A stretch of 64,000 nt of DNA. Source: Eustoma russellianum. Lineage: Eukaryota; Streptophyta; Magnoliopsida; Gentianales; Gentianaceae. The notes below the pieces were generated by a model. It was not told where the DNA came from. It did not search any database and was given only the letters and a program-made list of their open reading frames with translations. Location of the stretch: NCBI GenBank assembly GCA_036186865.1, contig AP025062.1:33552631-33616630 (forward strand), given 5' to 3'. Position 1 is the first letter of the stretch, and the number at the start of each line of letters is the position of its first letter. Shown piece after piece: positions 1-10,700 of the stretch. Made by a program: the position numbers and the translations under genes.

Positions 1-273
1 AATCTGAGTGCCAACGGTTTTTGAAGGGGTTAAAGGTTGAATTTTGATTTGAAATTTTTAGGGGACCCTCATAACATCTGAGGCTAAGTTCTCTCAAAAT
101 TTCATAATTTTTGGAGACCTCTAACCTGGTTTTAAAAACGTTTTAAAACAGGTTCTGAAAACAGAATCTGTCTTCAGAACTTGAATTGTTCAAGGTTAAA
201 GAAATTTTAAAAAGCATACTTTCCGCACCATCTATTCAACCCCCCCTTCTAGTGGTGCCTTGCAGATCCTACA
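1..273 (+). repeat. Copia-1 5' LTR, last 273 bp
   Basis: This matches the last 273 bp of the LTR at 2514-5571 almost base for base and ends in the same CAGATCCTACA terminus, directly before the primer-binding site. The rest of the LTR lies upstream of the window. Confidence 0.95.
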
Positions 274-275
274 AT

Positions 276-287
276 TGGTATCAGAGC
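276..287 (+). promoter_or_regulatory. Primer-binding site, copia-1 (initiator tRNA-Met)
   Basis: TGGTATCAGAGC is complementary to the 3' end of plant initiator tRNA-Met and lies 2 bp after the 5' LTR end, the usual place for minus-strand DNA priming. Confidence 0.95.
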
Positions 288-325
288 AGGAACACTCACT
301 TCAAAGAATCCAACGATTCAGTGAG

Positions 326-2215
326 ATGGCAACCACAACCGTGCAAGAAGGAATGTCAACCATAAGGCCTCCTCTTTTTGACGGTGAGTCTTTCATTCAA
401 TGGAAGGTAAGAATGAAACTCTTCTTTATGGCAATAGATATTGATCTTTGGTCCATTATAGAAGATGGTCCTTTTGTTCCATCTAAGTTGTCCACTGTAG
501 ACGGAGTCACATTAGAAGTCATTAAAACTAGACAAGAATATACAAGTGATGATAAAAAGAAACTTAGCATGAATGCTAAAGCCATGCAACTATTATTAAA
601 TGGCCTAAGTAAAAGTGAGGCTAGTTACGTGTCAAATTGTTCTAGTGCTCAAGAGATGTGGCATATTCTTGAAATGAAACATGAAGGGACTAGCCAAGTA
701 AAGGAGTCCAAAATTAACATGCTCATGTCCACACTTGAGTCTTTTAAATTATTGCCCAACGAGTCTATTGTAGATATGGATCTTGGTTTGACTAACATCT
801 ACAACTCTCTTGAGTCTCTTGGTAAGGCTTTTACTACGCAGGAAAAGGTGCAGAAAGTTCTACGAAGCCTTCCTTCAGAATGGGACCCTAAAGTAACGGC
901 CATAGAAGAAAGCAAAGAGACCAAATCAATTAAAATGGAAGAACTAATCGGATCACTTAAGGTATATGAAAAAAAACTTGCTTTAAGACATTCTGAGTCT
1001 ATTTCTAATAATGATAGGACCATAGCATTTAAATCAAATGAATACGTCGTAGATGATAGTGATACAGATTCCGATGACGAGGACTTAATCACAATGGCTA
1101 AGAGATTAAGAAAAATATTGAGAAAATCGATTAAACATAAGTCCACTTCATCTAAGGATCATAAAAATAAAAATAAAGAAATAAAGTGCTATGAATGCGG
1201 CAAACTTGGACATCTATCATATGACTGCCCTAATAAAGAAAAACAAACAAACAAATACCCTGACAAGGATTGGAACAAGAATAGACTCGTCTCAGAACCT
1301 AAGCAAAGGAGAAGAGCATTCAAAGCCTCCACTTGGAGTGACACATCGGACTCTGAGACTGATGATACGGAAGAACACAAGGCACAAGCATGCTTTACAT
1401 CTAAAGCATCAAATGAGGTAACTTCCGACTCTGATTCCGATTCTGAATGTTCATATGATGATTTATTTAGTCAGTATTTAGAATTGCATAAATTTTCAAA
1501 GACTCTTGCAAAAGAAAAGAAACGATTAATTGAAGACAAGAAATTGTTAGAATCTTCTAACGAAAATCTTGTTGCTCAATTAAACGATTCTAAAAAAGAG
1601 TCATCATGTATCATCAATGCATTAAAATCTGAAATTTCATCATTGGCATCCGAGAACGTTGAATTGAAATCCGAGATTTCAAAATTAAAATCAAGGAATG
1701 CCGATGTAGAGAAAAAGGTGAAACAGTTTGATACAGGATCCAACATGCTGCATCGCATTATATCATCACAAAAGCATGACAGTGATAAAACGGGGTTGGG
1801 ATACGTTGATACAAATAAAGTATCAACCAAACCAACAAAGTTTGTTATGTCTAAGAAAGCAGACTCCCCAAAGCCTCAAGTGGCGTCTAAGATGACGCAA
1901 AAATTGCATATTCCCTCATCACGCCCCACCTCTTCATCATATCATGCGAAACACAATGTTGTACCATATAGATATGAAAAGAAAAGAGTGATGCATACAC
2001 GGCATTCAATCCATCCACGCGCTATGCATACAAACACAAGGACATATCCAAAGCGTTCTACATATAATGTGTATAAAGGAGTCCTTGGCCAAAGGCCAGA
2101 TACAGTCGCACCAAAAGTTTATTATGTTGCGTTTTCATCATCTTTCTCACCTTTTGGAAGACCTAGAAAGGTCACCCAAATCTGGGTACCAAAAGGGACA
2201 TTTTCAAAGGGTTGA
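326..2215 (+). CDS. gag: Gag polyprotein of copia-1, intact
   Basis: A 629-residue capsid/nucleocapsid protein that would form the cytoplasmic particle packaging the element RNA. I chose the ATG at 326 because the related copia-3 gag starts at the equivalent ATG just after the primer site; the frame is also open upstream to about 260. The N-terminal half is the UBN2-type copia Gag fold, with FDGESFIQWKVRM near residue 30. A CCHC zinc knuckle (CYECGKLGHLSYDC) lies near residues 289-302. An acidic serine-rich stretch follows, then a predicted coiled coil rich in Glu, Lys and Leu (about 400-480) and a basic tail. There is no stop or frameshift, although the element has no pol. That is compatible with recent birth or with selection to keep Gag for trans-mobilised particles. 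The reading frame is certain; function is inferred from the family. Confidence 0.93.
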   Translation: MATTTVQEGMSTIRPPLFDGESFIQWKVRMKLFFMAIDIDLWSIIEDGPFVPSKLSTVDGVTLEVIKTRQEYTSDDKKKLSMNAKAMQLLLNGLSKSEASYVSNCSSAQEMWHILEMKHEGTSQVKESKINMLMSTLESFKLLPNESIVDMDLGLTNIYNSLESLGKAFTTQEKVQKVLRSLPSEWDPKVTAIEESKETKSIKMEELIGSLKVYEKKLALRHSESISNNDRTIAFKSNEYVVDDSDTDSDDEDLITMAKRLRKILRKSIKHKSTSSKDHKNKNKEIKCYECGKLGHLSYDCPNKEKQTNKYPDKDWNKNRLVSEPKQRRRAFKASTWSDTSDSETDDTEEHKAQACFTSKASNEVTSDSDSDSECSYDDLFSQYLELHKFSKTLAKEKKRLIEDKKLLESSNENLVAQLNDSKKESSCIINALKSEISSLASENVELKSEISKLKSRNADVEKKVKQFDTGSNMLHRIISSQKHDSDKTGLGYVDTNKVSTKPTKFVMSKKADSPKPQVASKMTQKLHIPSSRPTSSSYHAKHNVVPYRYEKKRVMHTRHSIHPRAMHTNTRTYPKRSTYNVYKGVLGQRPDTVAPKVYYVAFSSSFSPFGRPRKVTQIWVPKGTFSKG

Positions 2216-2513
2216 ATAAACAACCCTTACAAATGCACAAATATGAACTGCATGATTTTCTTTTCTTCATCTTTACAGGCATCTTTTGATTTGCTTTCCA
2301 AAATAAAGGGGGAGAGAAAGCATGATTTAAGGGGGAGATTTAAGGGGGAGAGAGAAATGATTTAAGGGGAGAGAGATACTGATTGCATAAATCAAGGGGG
2401 AGCGGACTCGAAATTTAAATTTCGAATTTTGAATCTATGCATAATTGAAGGGGGAGCGATAGGATTTAAATCATGTGCATAAGTTATTTTGAAAATCATC
2501 AAAAGGGGGAGAT
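2216..2513 (+). promoter_or_regulatory. Copia-1 post-gag leader with repeated polypurine tracts
   Basis: About seven AAGGGGGAG-like purine tracts occur between roughly 2305 and 2513, the last (AAAAGGGGGAGAT) directly abutting the 3' LTR. The last is the likely plus-strand primer. The multiplicity is a known hallmark of the Sirevirus lineage. An acceptor-like pyrimidine run ending CTTTACAG lies at about 2270-2279. No open frame was seen. Confidence 0.85.
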
Positions 2514-5500
2514 TGTAGAGAAAAAGGGGTTTGAGTGATTTTCAAATGTATGATTTAAATGTGCACAAAAACGAGCATAAGATATAAACGTGCATAAGTG
2601 AACATGTGTGCATGATAACTTGCCATTACTTGCCATATTTAGCTTATATATTATGTTGCCGTACTAACGAGCCATGAAGCATTAAAGCTTACATCATATG
2701 GCGAACATTTGTTGAGTTTATACTATTTTCAGGTGCCACAATTAATGAACTAAAGTAGTTCATTAAGTGAAGTACTTAGTTTAATAAACTAAGTAGTTCA
2801 TTAAAGGAAGATGCATTTGGAAAAGGCACAAAGGCAACATGGCTATGGAAGGAAAGTCTTCTCCTCCTCCCCACATTCAATGTCACACGCCTTTTATACA
2901 TATATATACTTTATTTTCAGATTTTTTATAAAAGGCACATACACATGTATTCCAACGTACTACCGACACGTTATATATCTTACGTACGTACGTTAACGTC
3001 ACACCACTATACTTAACTCATATTTATGAGTGTATCCAGGTCTTATATCATATGATATAAGATATGGTGATGACAAATTAAATACGACACGATAAAAGGT
3101 TCTAAACCGAAATTTGTCGTATCGGGCGATACCGAAACTTCGCCAACGTGTCACGTACTTGCCATAAATAAATGGCCAGCCCATATACATCAAAAATTGA
3201 TGATATTTTCGTGCACATGACTGTATATTGAGACAAAAATACTTTCCATGTTGGCACACACAAATCATCCCACATTTAGGCCAAAATGTGAAGATTCCAA
3301 TTTTATTTTTGTCACATGTTTATGGTACCACTTTAAATCAGCCAAGTGCTGGAAATTAAAGTATATATTATATATATTATGTATAACATAATATATATAG
3401 CATGTGCAAAAGTTGGAATTTAAATTAGAGAAAAATCGGGTAATCGATAAATATCGAAAATTCGGTTTTCTACACACTTGACATGGAACGTTTTTTTGAA
3501 CATGATGTGGCACGTATCTAGACACTTCTTACATATAATATACATCTTAAAGTGTTCTAGAAAATTAAATTAAGGGCTGATTGGAATATTACATGTGTGT
3601 ATTATTAAATGTGCACTATTTTACAAAGTTAGCAAAAATAAATTTCAGCACATGTCTTATCTTCATTCCAACGCCTACTCAAGATGAAATGGAGCATATG
3701 TGGAGCCTTGTTGGCATATTGATTGGTCAAGAACCAATCATACATTGTTGGTGACATAAAGGAAGAAGCTACAAAAGGTAATGTTTCAAATTTTGTCACA
3801 ATTGTGACACATGCTGAAAATTCAGCATGTGCACTAATGTGGTGGCCGAATTTTATATCCATATGAGCCTATATTTTGTGTCTTGTATCATGAGGATTAA
3901 TTGGGGATGTTATGGAAATGATTTGAATATTATTTAAATTAATAAAGTGTGATATTCTATATATCACACATGCTGAAATTTTTCAGCATGTGTGAAGACA
4001 TGGTGTGGCCGAATGTATGGTCTTAAAAGTGTCTATATCCATTTCTCATGTGATAGGAACAATTACCATAAGTTGGTGATTCATTTTTTAAAGAAAAATC
4101 AAATCAAATTTGGCATTATTTTGAATAAAATTGGATGACGCACATGCTAAAAATTCAGCATGGCAATGTCACTTAATGGGCGAATTCTAGGTGAATTTTG
4201 TGAGATTTTTTTGTCTTGCAATTTATGTGACAATCTTATGCATTATGGTATGACTTAATGATTGATATTGGCACATGTTTAAAGTGATTATTTCAGATTT
4301 TCCATGTCATCAAATGATGACAACATTAAGCCAATAAAGAGGTGCCAAGTAAGCAAAGACTAAATGATGATCCAATAGAATGATGCCAAGTAAGCAAAGC
4401 ATTGTCACCATGATGTCTTACACTCTCTCAAGGACTTAAAAGACAATTTTCAAGAGGGGAGAAAGCCCTAGGGGGACGGCTGCCACAATTAAAAGAAGGA
4501 AGAGGAGAGCAAACAAAAACAAGAACAAGAGTTGCAAAATCAAAGATCAAAAGTGTTCTAGCCTTCTTCTTCTACATCCTCTTTCTTTCTTTCTTCTTGT
4601 AAGCCTATTGTATTCATATTCTTTCAATCTTGAATAGGCTTGAGATAAACCACCATTCATTATACATCTTTGTAAAAGATTGATCAAGGTGTGATCAATC
4701 TTCATTCTAGCGAGGTGGTGGTGTTCATGTGAATTGTACTCACAATACAAGGTTTGTAAAGGGTTGGAGTTAAGGTGTAACTCTATCAACCCTGCGGTAA
4801 GGTGTACTGCGTGTGTGAAATTAGTGTGAACCAAGGAAGGTGTTCCTTGAAGACTGGAGTAGGTTGTTTATAACCGAACCAGTATAAAATTCTTGGTGCA
4901 ATTTACTTTCTGCATTTACGTTTCAGTTTCTGCGCTGTTTACTCATATTGTTCACGTTCGCAAAAATAGTAAACGTTTTCTAAAAATTATAAAAATTTCC
5001 AGAAACATACATAAACGTTCTAGGGTTAATTTGGCACAAGTTTCAACCCTTTTGGACAAGTATAGGTCAGTCAAACATCAAAAGTTCTGAGACTAGTGCA
5101 GTCTGATTTTCAGACTTGCAAAGGTTGAGACTTTGGTGATATTTGACCTACTTCCCAAAAGAATTTTCAAAAACTGTTTCAACCCATTTCAATATAGTGT
5201 GTGAGGAGTTATTGGTCAAATTTTCAGATCATTTGGACATTCACACAAATAGGAATTAATTTTTCAAAACCATCTACCGTTTCTGGCAGATTTGCACAAT
5301 CTGAGTGCCAACGGTTTTTGAAGGGGTTAAAGGTTGAATTTTGATTTGAAATTTTTAGGGGACCCTCATAACATCTGAGGCTAAGTTCTCTCAAAATTTC
5401 ATAATTTTTGGAGACCTCTAACCTGGTTTTAAAAACGTTTTAAAACAGGTTCTGAAAACAGAATCTGTCTTCAGAACTTGAATTGTTCAAGGTTAAAGAA

Positions 5501-5571
5501 ATTTTAAAAAGCATACTTTCCGCACCATCTATTCAACCCCCCCCTTCTAGTGGTGCCTTGCAGATCCTACA
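2514..5571 (+). repeat. Copia-1 3' LTR (3058 bp)
   Basis: It begins TGTAGAG after the polypurine tract and ends CCTACA. The 3' end equals positions 1-273, and the whole is homologous (reverse complement) to 33564-36618, 48888-51931 and 57363-60411. It contains a U3 inverted-repeat cluster (2745-2805), an ACGT-core run (2981-2998), a perfect 20-bp palindrome at about 3042-3061 and three spaced GCTGAA/TTCAGC palindromes (3795-4163). Short open frames inside it are not conserved as coding. I saw no convincing TATA box. Confidence 0.93.
3795..4163. repeat. Palindrome series in copia LTR U3
   Basis: GTCACAATTGTGAC at 3795-3808 is a perfect palindrome. ACATGCTGAA/TTCAGCATGT forms 10-bp arms at 3809-3830. 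CACACATGCTGAAA/TTTCAGCATGTGTG forms 14-bp perfect arms with a 2-base spacer at 3965-3994. A weaker copy lies at 4143-4162. Spacing is about 160-175 bp, and a GGCCGAAT or GGGCGAAT motif follows each within about 15-25 bp. Confidence 0.8.
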
Positions 5572-7799
5572 GTAAAGAACGGAGGAAAGGTAACATTTGG
5601 TGACAACAACCAAGGTGGAGTTGTTAGAAAAGGAACGGTTGGGGACCCGGATACATTTCAAATCAGTAATGTCCTGTTGGTAAGAAATTTATCTTACATT
5701 TTGTTAAGTATTTCTCAATTAATTGATTGTGGTTATAATGTTTCTTTCTTTCCTACTTCATGTAATATAACCAATAATGAAGGAGAAATTGTGTTAAAAG
5801 GAAGTAGAGATGGAAATATATATACTTTATCCTTAAACAACATATTAGATGATAAAATTAAGTGCTTCGTATCACCTGACTTAGATGTAAACCTATGGCA
5901 TAGACGATTAGGCAATATAGGTATTTCTACAATTGAAAAATTGATAAGAAAGAACCTTATAAGAGGTTTACCTAGTCTTGAAATGAATAATTTTCAACTA
6001 TGTAAAATTTGTATTAAGGGTAAACATAGTAAAGAAACATTAAAGCCCAAACATGAAATGAGTACTAATCATATATTAGAATTAGTACACAGATTTATTT
6101 GGTCCAAGTAGGACAAAAAGTCTAGATGGACACTATTATGTATGTGTTGTAGTAGATGATTACTCACGATATGCATGGGCACTATTCTTAACACATAAAA
6201 ATGATGCTTCATTAGAAATTGAAAAACTTGTTAAACAACTTGAAAATCTTTATGAAGAAAGTGTTAAAAGAATTAGAAGTGATAGAGGTGGAGAATTTAA
6301 GAATAAGAATGTGATTAAATTTTGTGAACTAAATGGAATAAAGCATGAATTTTCACCACCTAGAACACCGCAACTAAATAGAGTTTTAGAACGTAAAAAT
6401 AGAACCATACAAGAAATAGCAAGAACTATGCCATGTGAAAATCATGTTCTCGAATTCTTATGGACAGAAGCAGTAAATTGTGCATGTTACATTATAAATA
6501 GATTATCTATAAGAAAAAAGTTGAATCAAAACACCTTATGAACTATTAAACAATAGATTACCAAAAGTTGATTATTTACGCATTTTTGGTTGTAAATGCT
6601 TTGTGCTAAACACTAAGAATAATTTAGATAAATTTGAACCAAAATAAATTGAATGTATTTTTGTTGGATATTCAACAAATTCAAAAGCATATAGATGTTA
6701 TAATCCTACATCTAGAAAGATCATTGAATTTATTCATGTAAAATTCAATGAGTATACTTATCTTGAAACAAATGATAATAGAAAAAGGAAGTATGATTCA
6801 AACCATGAATATTTTCACAATGATGATGATTTTTCTTTAGAAACCACAATTGATCTTATTGATTTAATTTCTCCTGAACATGAATTACATGAACCTTTAG
6901 AGGATATTGATCAGAAAACCTTCAAATAGAAGAGTCAAATTTGAGAAATGTCCCAATAAAATATGAAAATATACATACAAATGATATATTTGAAGAATAA
7001 GTGAATGAATCTAGTCAACCTAGAAATTGGTTGCATACTAAAGATAAACATAAGAATCCTAAGGAATTGATTATAGGAGATTTAAATCAAGGGATAAGAA
7101 CTCGAAGAAATATCAACAGAGTTGATTTTGACGAGTGGCATGCATTAGTTTCTCACTTAGAACCCAAAAATGTTAAAGAAGCTTTGGGTGATACTTTTTG
7201 GGTGAATGCTATGCATGAAGAATTGAACTAGTTTACTAGGAATGATGTATGGGATTTAGTACCAAAACCTGATAATAAATCCATAATAGGTACTAAGTGG
7301 GTTTTTAGGAATAAGATGAATGAACAAGGTGATATAGTAAGAAATAAAGCGAGGCTAGTCACACAAGGATATAACCAACAAGAGGGTATAGACTATGAAG
7401 AGACATTTGCACCCGTTGCACGCCTAAAAGCCATTAGATTACTATTAGCCATTGATAGTTTGAGCAATATCAAACTTTTTCAAATGGATGTTAAAAGCGC
7501 CTTCTTAAATGGGTTTATACAAGAAGAAGTCTTTGTAAAACAACCTCTGGGTTTTGAAGACTTAAAACATCCTAACCATGTATATAAGCTAAAGAAAGCT
7601 TTATATGTTTTAAAACAAGCTCCAAGAGCTTGGTATGATAGATTTGCAAAATTTCTCCTGGCAAATAATTATAGGAGAGGAACCATTGATAATACCTTAT
7701 TTGTAAAAAGAAAAAAAATGTGATCTACTAATAGTCCAAATCTATGTAGTTGACATAATCTTTGGTTCAACCAATCCTACTTTAGTAAAAGACTTTGAA
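5572..7799 (+). pseudogene. pol: Copia-2 pol remnant, part 1 (GAG-pre-integrase, integrase, reverse transcriptase N-part)
   Basis: The fragment starts just after the protease region because copia-1 interrupts it. The GAG-pre-integrase motif (LWHRRLGNIG) is at about 5892-5921. The integrase core is recognisable (IRSDRGGEFKN near 6270-6305 and PPRTPQLN near 6357-6380). The reverse transcriptase follows (MDVKSAFLNGF near 7484-7516). Breaks include a frameshift near 6090, stops near 6645, 6927, 6998 and 7228, and a frameshift near 7715. The YVDD active-site motif reads YVVD at about 7744-7755, so a catalytic aspartate is lost. Gypsy-A interrupts the frame after 7799. No active protein is expected. 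Confidence 0.92.
7795..7799. repeat. Target-site duplication of gypsy-A (TTGAA)
   Basis: The second copy is at 37212-37216. Removing the element and one copy restores the reading of copia-2 pol across the junction. Confidence 0.95.
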
Positions 7800-10700
7800 T
7801 GTTGTACCCCAACTGTACTGTACTTGAAACCATGATGATGTGATATAATGAAACATTGATTCTTCCAAGTCCATTTTAATTAAGTTATAGTAGCGCTTCT
7901 TTACTTAAATTCATTTAATATGGATACTAAATAATTATATAAGTGGATGTCATAAGGTATGTGAAATGACTATTTAGCCCTTCCATGACCTTGGAAAATC
8001 GGAAAAGGGGCCTTGATGAACCTTAGAATAAATTCCTTTCATAAGAAAGAAAACCTAAAAATCATATGTAAGAAATTAAGTAATATAAATAATTATATAG
8101 CTATGAAAATGAGGGAGGACCAAATACCCTCCCTAGGCCTCAAGACTTTCGGCCAAGGCCCAAGGGAAAGTCTCTAGAACCCTCTCCATTATTCTAGTCC
8201 ATGTTTAATATTTAGAATATCTAATTAGTTGTAATTAAATAATAAAATAAAGGAAAGAACAACATGCATGAACTACTAGGTAGGAGAAATAGTAAACTAA
8301 TACATCCTAATTTTAAGAAAATCGGCCACCAAGGAATCCTAGAAGACTCCTTGGTCTTAACCTTTCCAAGAAATCTTAGATTTAAGGGAATAAATTATTG
8401 TGAAGCATGCAAAAAAAAGAAAAGAATAAAATAATAAAAAGGGGCAAGCATGGGAGGCAAAAGCTTCACCTCTCCACGACCAAGACCACGTTTTTGCATT
8501 TTTCATGAAACCTTGGCCCCTTCCCTCCCCATGTGCCGGCCACTCCCCCTTTCCCTCCACCATTATGTCTTCTTTTAATACTACCTAGAAGCTTCACCCC
8601 ATTTTCATCTTGAACTCACTCAAGAAACCCAAGCAAGGCAACACTTAAGCTATTTCATCTCCTTCAACCCCCACACCATACGGCCCTACCCTTGGTGTTA
8701 GAAGATTCAACACAACATCCATTTCCAAGCTCAAGAAGCATCTAGGTAAGTCTCCTTTCAAACATCTTAAGTGAATTCTCTATGTCAAATAATGGAACTC
8801 ACATGGGTCCTTTTTATTTACCCAAAACCGTGACCTTCATGGTCACTAGGTACAAGATTTTCAATCCTTTTAGGTGGTGCAAGCTCTTGCTAGTTGAAGC
8901 TCCCTTCAAAACCTCATCTTGGTAAGTACATCTAACATCAAGATAGTTCTCCTTTCATTTAGGATGATGACTAACATTCTTCTTTTCCTCCCTTCCAAAA
9001 ACCGTGTGCTCTATGGATAAAAGAGGAGGGAAATTTCAACTCATTTCATCCAATATCCAAGTAAAGAAAAGGCTCTGGCTTGAAGAGGCAAGTATACCTT
9101 AGACTCTCATGATTTATTTGAAGAATTAGTGACTTGAATGGCTAGTTGTTCTAAGATATAAACTTTAGTTAAATATACTAAGTATTAAGCATGATACCTT
9201 AGTGATTCCTTAAGAAAAATGTCTTGCATGTGATTAATTCCTCCAAAGGTGAATTCTTTTCCTACATTCAATGTGGTATGAGGCTGTTTTAGGATGAAAC
9301 AAGGTTCAACAAAGTTATTCTAGGCAAGAATGGTTCTTGGGTGAAGCTTGTGAAGCACTAAGATGGCATGCATGTGCTAGTTGTAATTTTATAAGGTTGT
9401 TTGGTGTGATTGAAATGAAATAGCATATAAATGTGTTGCATTCCTAAATAAACATTGTAAAATATGTTCATTGCACCACACAAGTTTCGGCCAAAAAGAG
9501 GAAGGTGAGGGTGAGTTTTGAATCCAAGAAAGAACACATTTTGTGAGCACTAAGATATGTGAAATTTGCATGTTAGATGATTTATTACATGAGTATGATT
9601 GTGCTCAATTTGAAATATGACATGGGTTATTTTGGTACAATAAAACGGTCTGTTTATGGAGGTTAAGTGATGCATAAATTAGTTGTACCAAGAGTAGACT
9701 CAATAAAGTGCAACGTGAGCGAAAATAAGAAGTATTATGTATAAGTTGCAAACTGTTTTGTGGTAATTCAAATGGGAATTAACCAAAGGTATGGAATCTG
9801 GAAAATACATGTGAAAAGGGTGTATTCAGTGGCTAATAAGTTATTCTATAAGAATAATGTTAGTGGTTATATGCCTAACATGAAAAAGGGACAAAGGGCC
9901 AAACTACTGGAACAGGGCAGTTTTATGTAGTGTCTTGTGTAACCTGGAAATGGACCCTAGGAAAGTGCAAATGAGCTCCTGCATGTTTATGACGTTGGGA
10001 AGTTAGAATTTCGGAAAAAGGAATTATGGTTTTGTAACAATAAAGTTTTTTGTAAAACTGGTCAGTCCAGAATCAGCATGTGACTAATTTTGGGAAAATA
10101 ATTAAATGACCCCTTTAAAGTTATTGGATTACTCTGAAAATTTTATGATAATCACCTAAGACATAGAGGAGCATGTCCATGTAAATTAATCAACTTGGTA
10201 TTATCGTTTCGATGGGTAACTATTGATTCAAATTTGACGCACTAAAACTGGAAAATTGGGCAGAACAGAGAAATAAGTTGAGAGGCCTTAATTTTGTCGA
10301 TTTTGACCTATATGAACGGTTTGGGCCCATGAATATTATTCCTTGAGGATTTTACTATGTTTTCCAGGCTTCAGCCCAAAATAATTAAGGTTTTAAGGTC
10401 ATGAAAATTAAGGTAAAGATGACTATTATACTGCTGGATTCAGCATTACACTTCTTAACAACTTAATGGTTTAAGGGTCTTGCTCATCTTAAAACGTTAC
10501 GAAAATTTCATGACATGAATATAGGACCTTATGACGCGTGTATATGACAAAAGATTATGAAAATAGGCCTGTTTGGTTAATTTTAGAAGCCTCATGAACA
10601 GAACGTAATATCTGGAAAAATTTCAGCACATGGAAATCATGTCTATGTCGTGACTTAAGCAATTTCTAAGATAGTCCATGCCATGACTTGCATTGCATAT

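Larger units (their letters stand above)
1..5571 (+). mobile_element. Copia-1: Sirevirus-like LTR element with gag but no pol
   Basis: The window opens inside the 5' LTR. The order is 5' LTR end, tRNA-Met primer site, gag, a multiple-polypurine leader, and a complete 3' LTR. The protease, integrase, reverse transcriptase and RNase H that follow gag in the related copia-3 are all missing. The text goes directly from the gag stop to the post-pol leader. The element lies inside copia-2 pol: the sequence after its 3' LTR resumes the copia protease/GAG-pre-integrase region. Its 5' boundary, and so the left copy of the expected duplication (right copy GTAAA, 5572-5576), is outside the window. By layout it resembles non-autonomous gag-only plant elements (TR-GAG type). 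Confidence 0.9.

Noticed and set aside
276..287. tRNA gene
   Set aside because: Only the 12-base complement of the tRNA 3' end is present; no cloverleaf follows.
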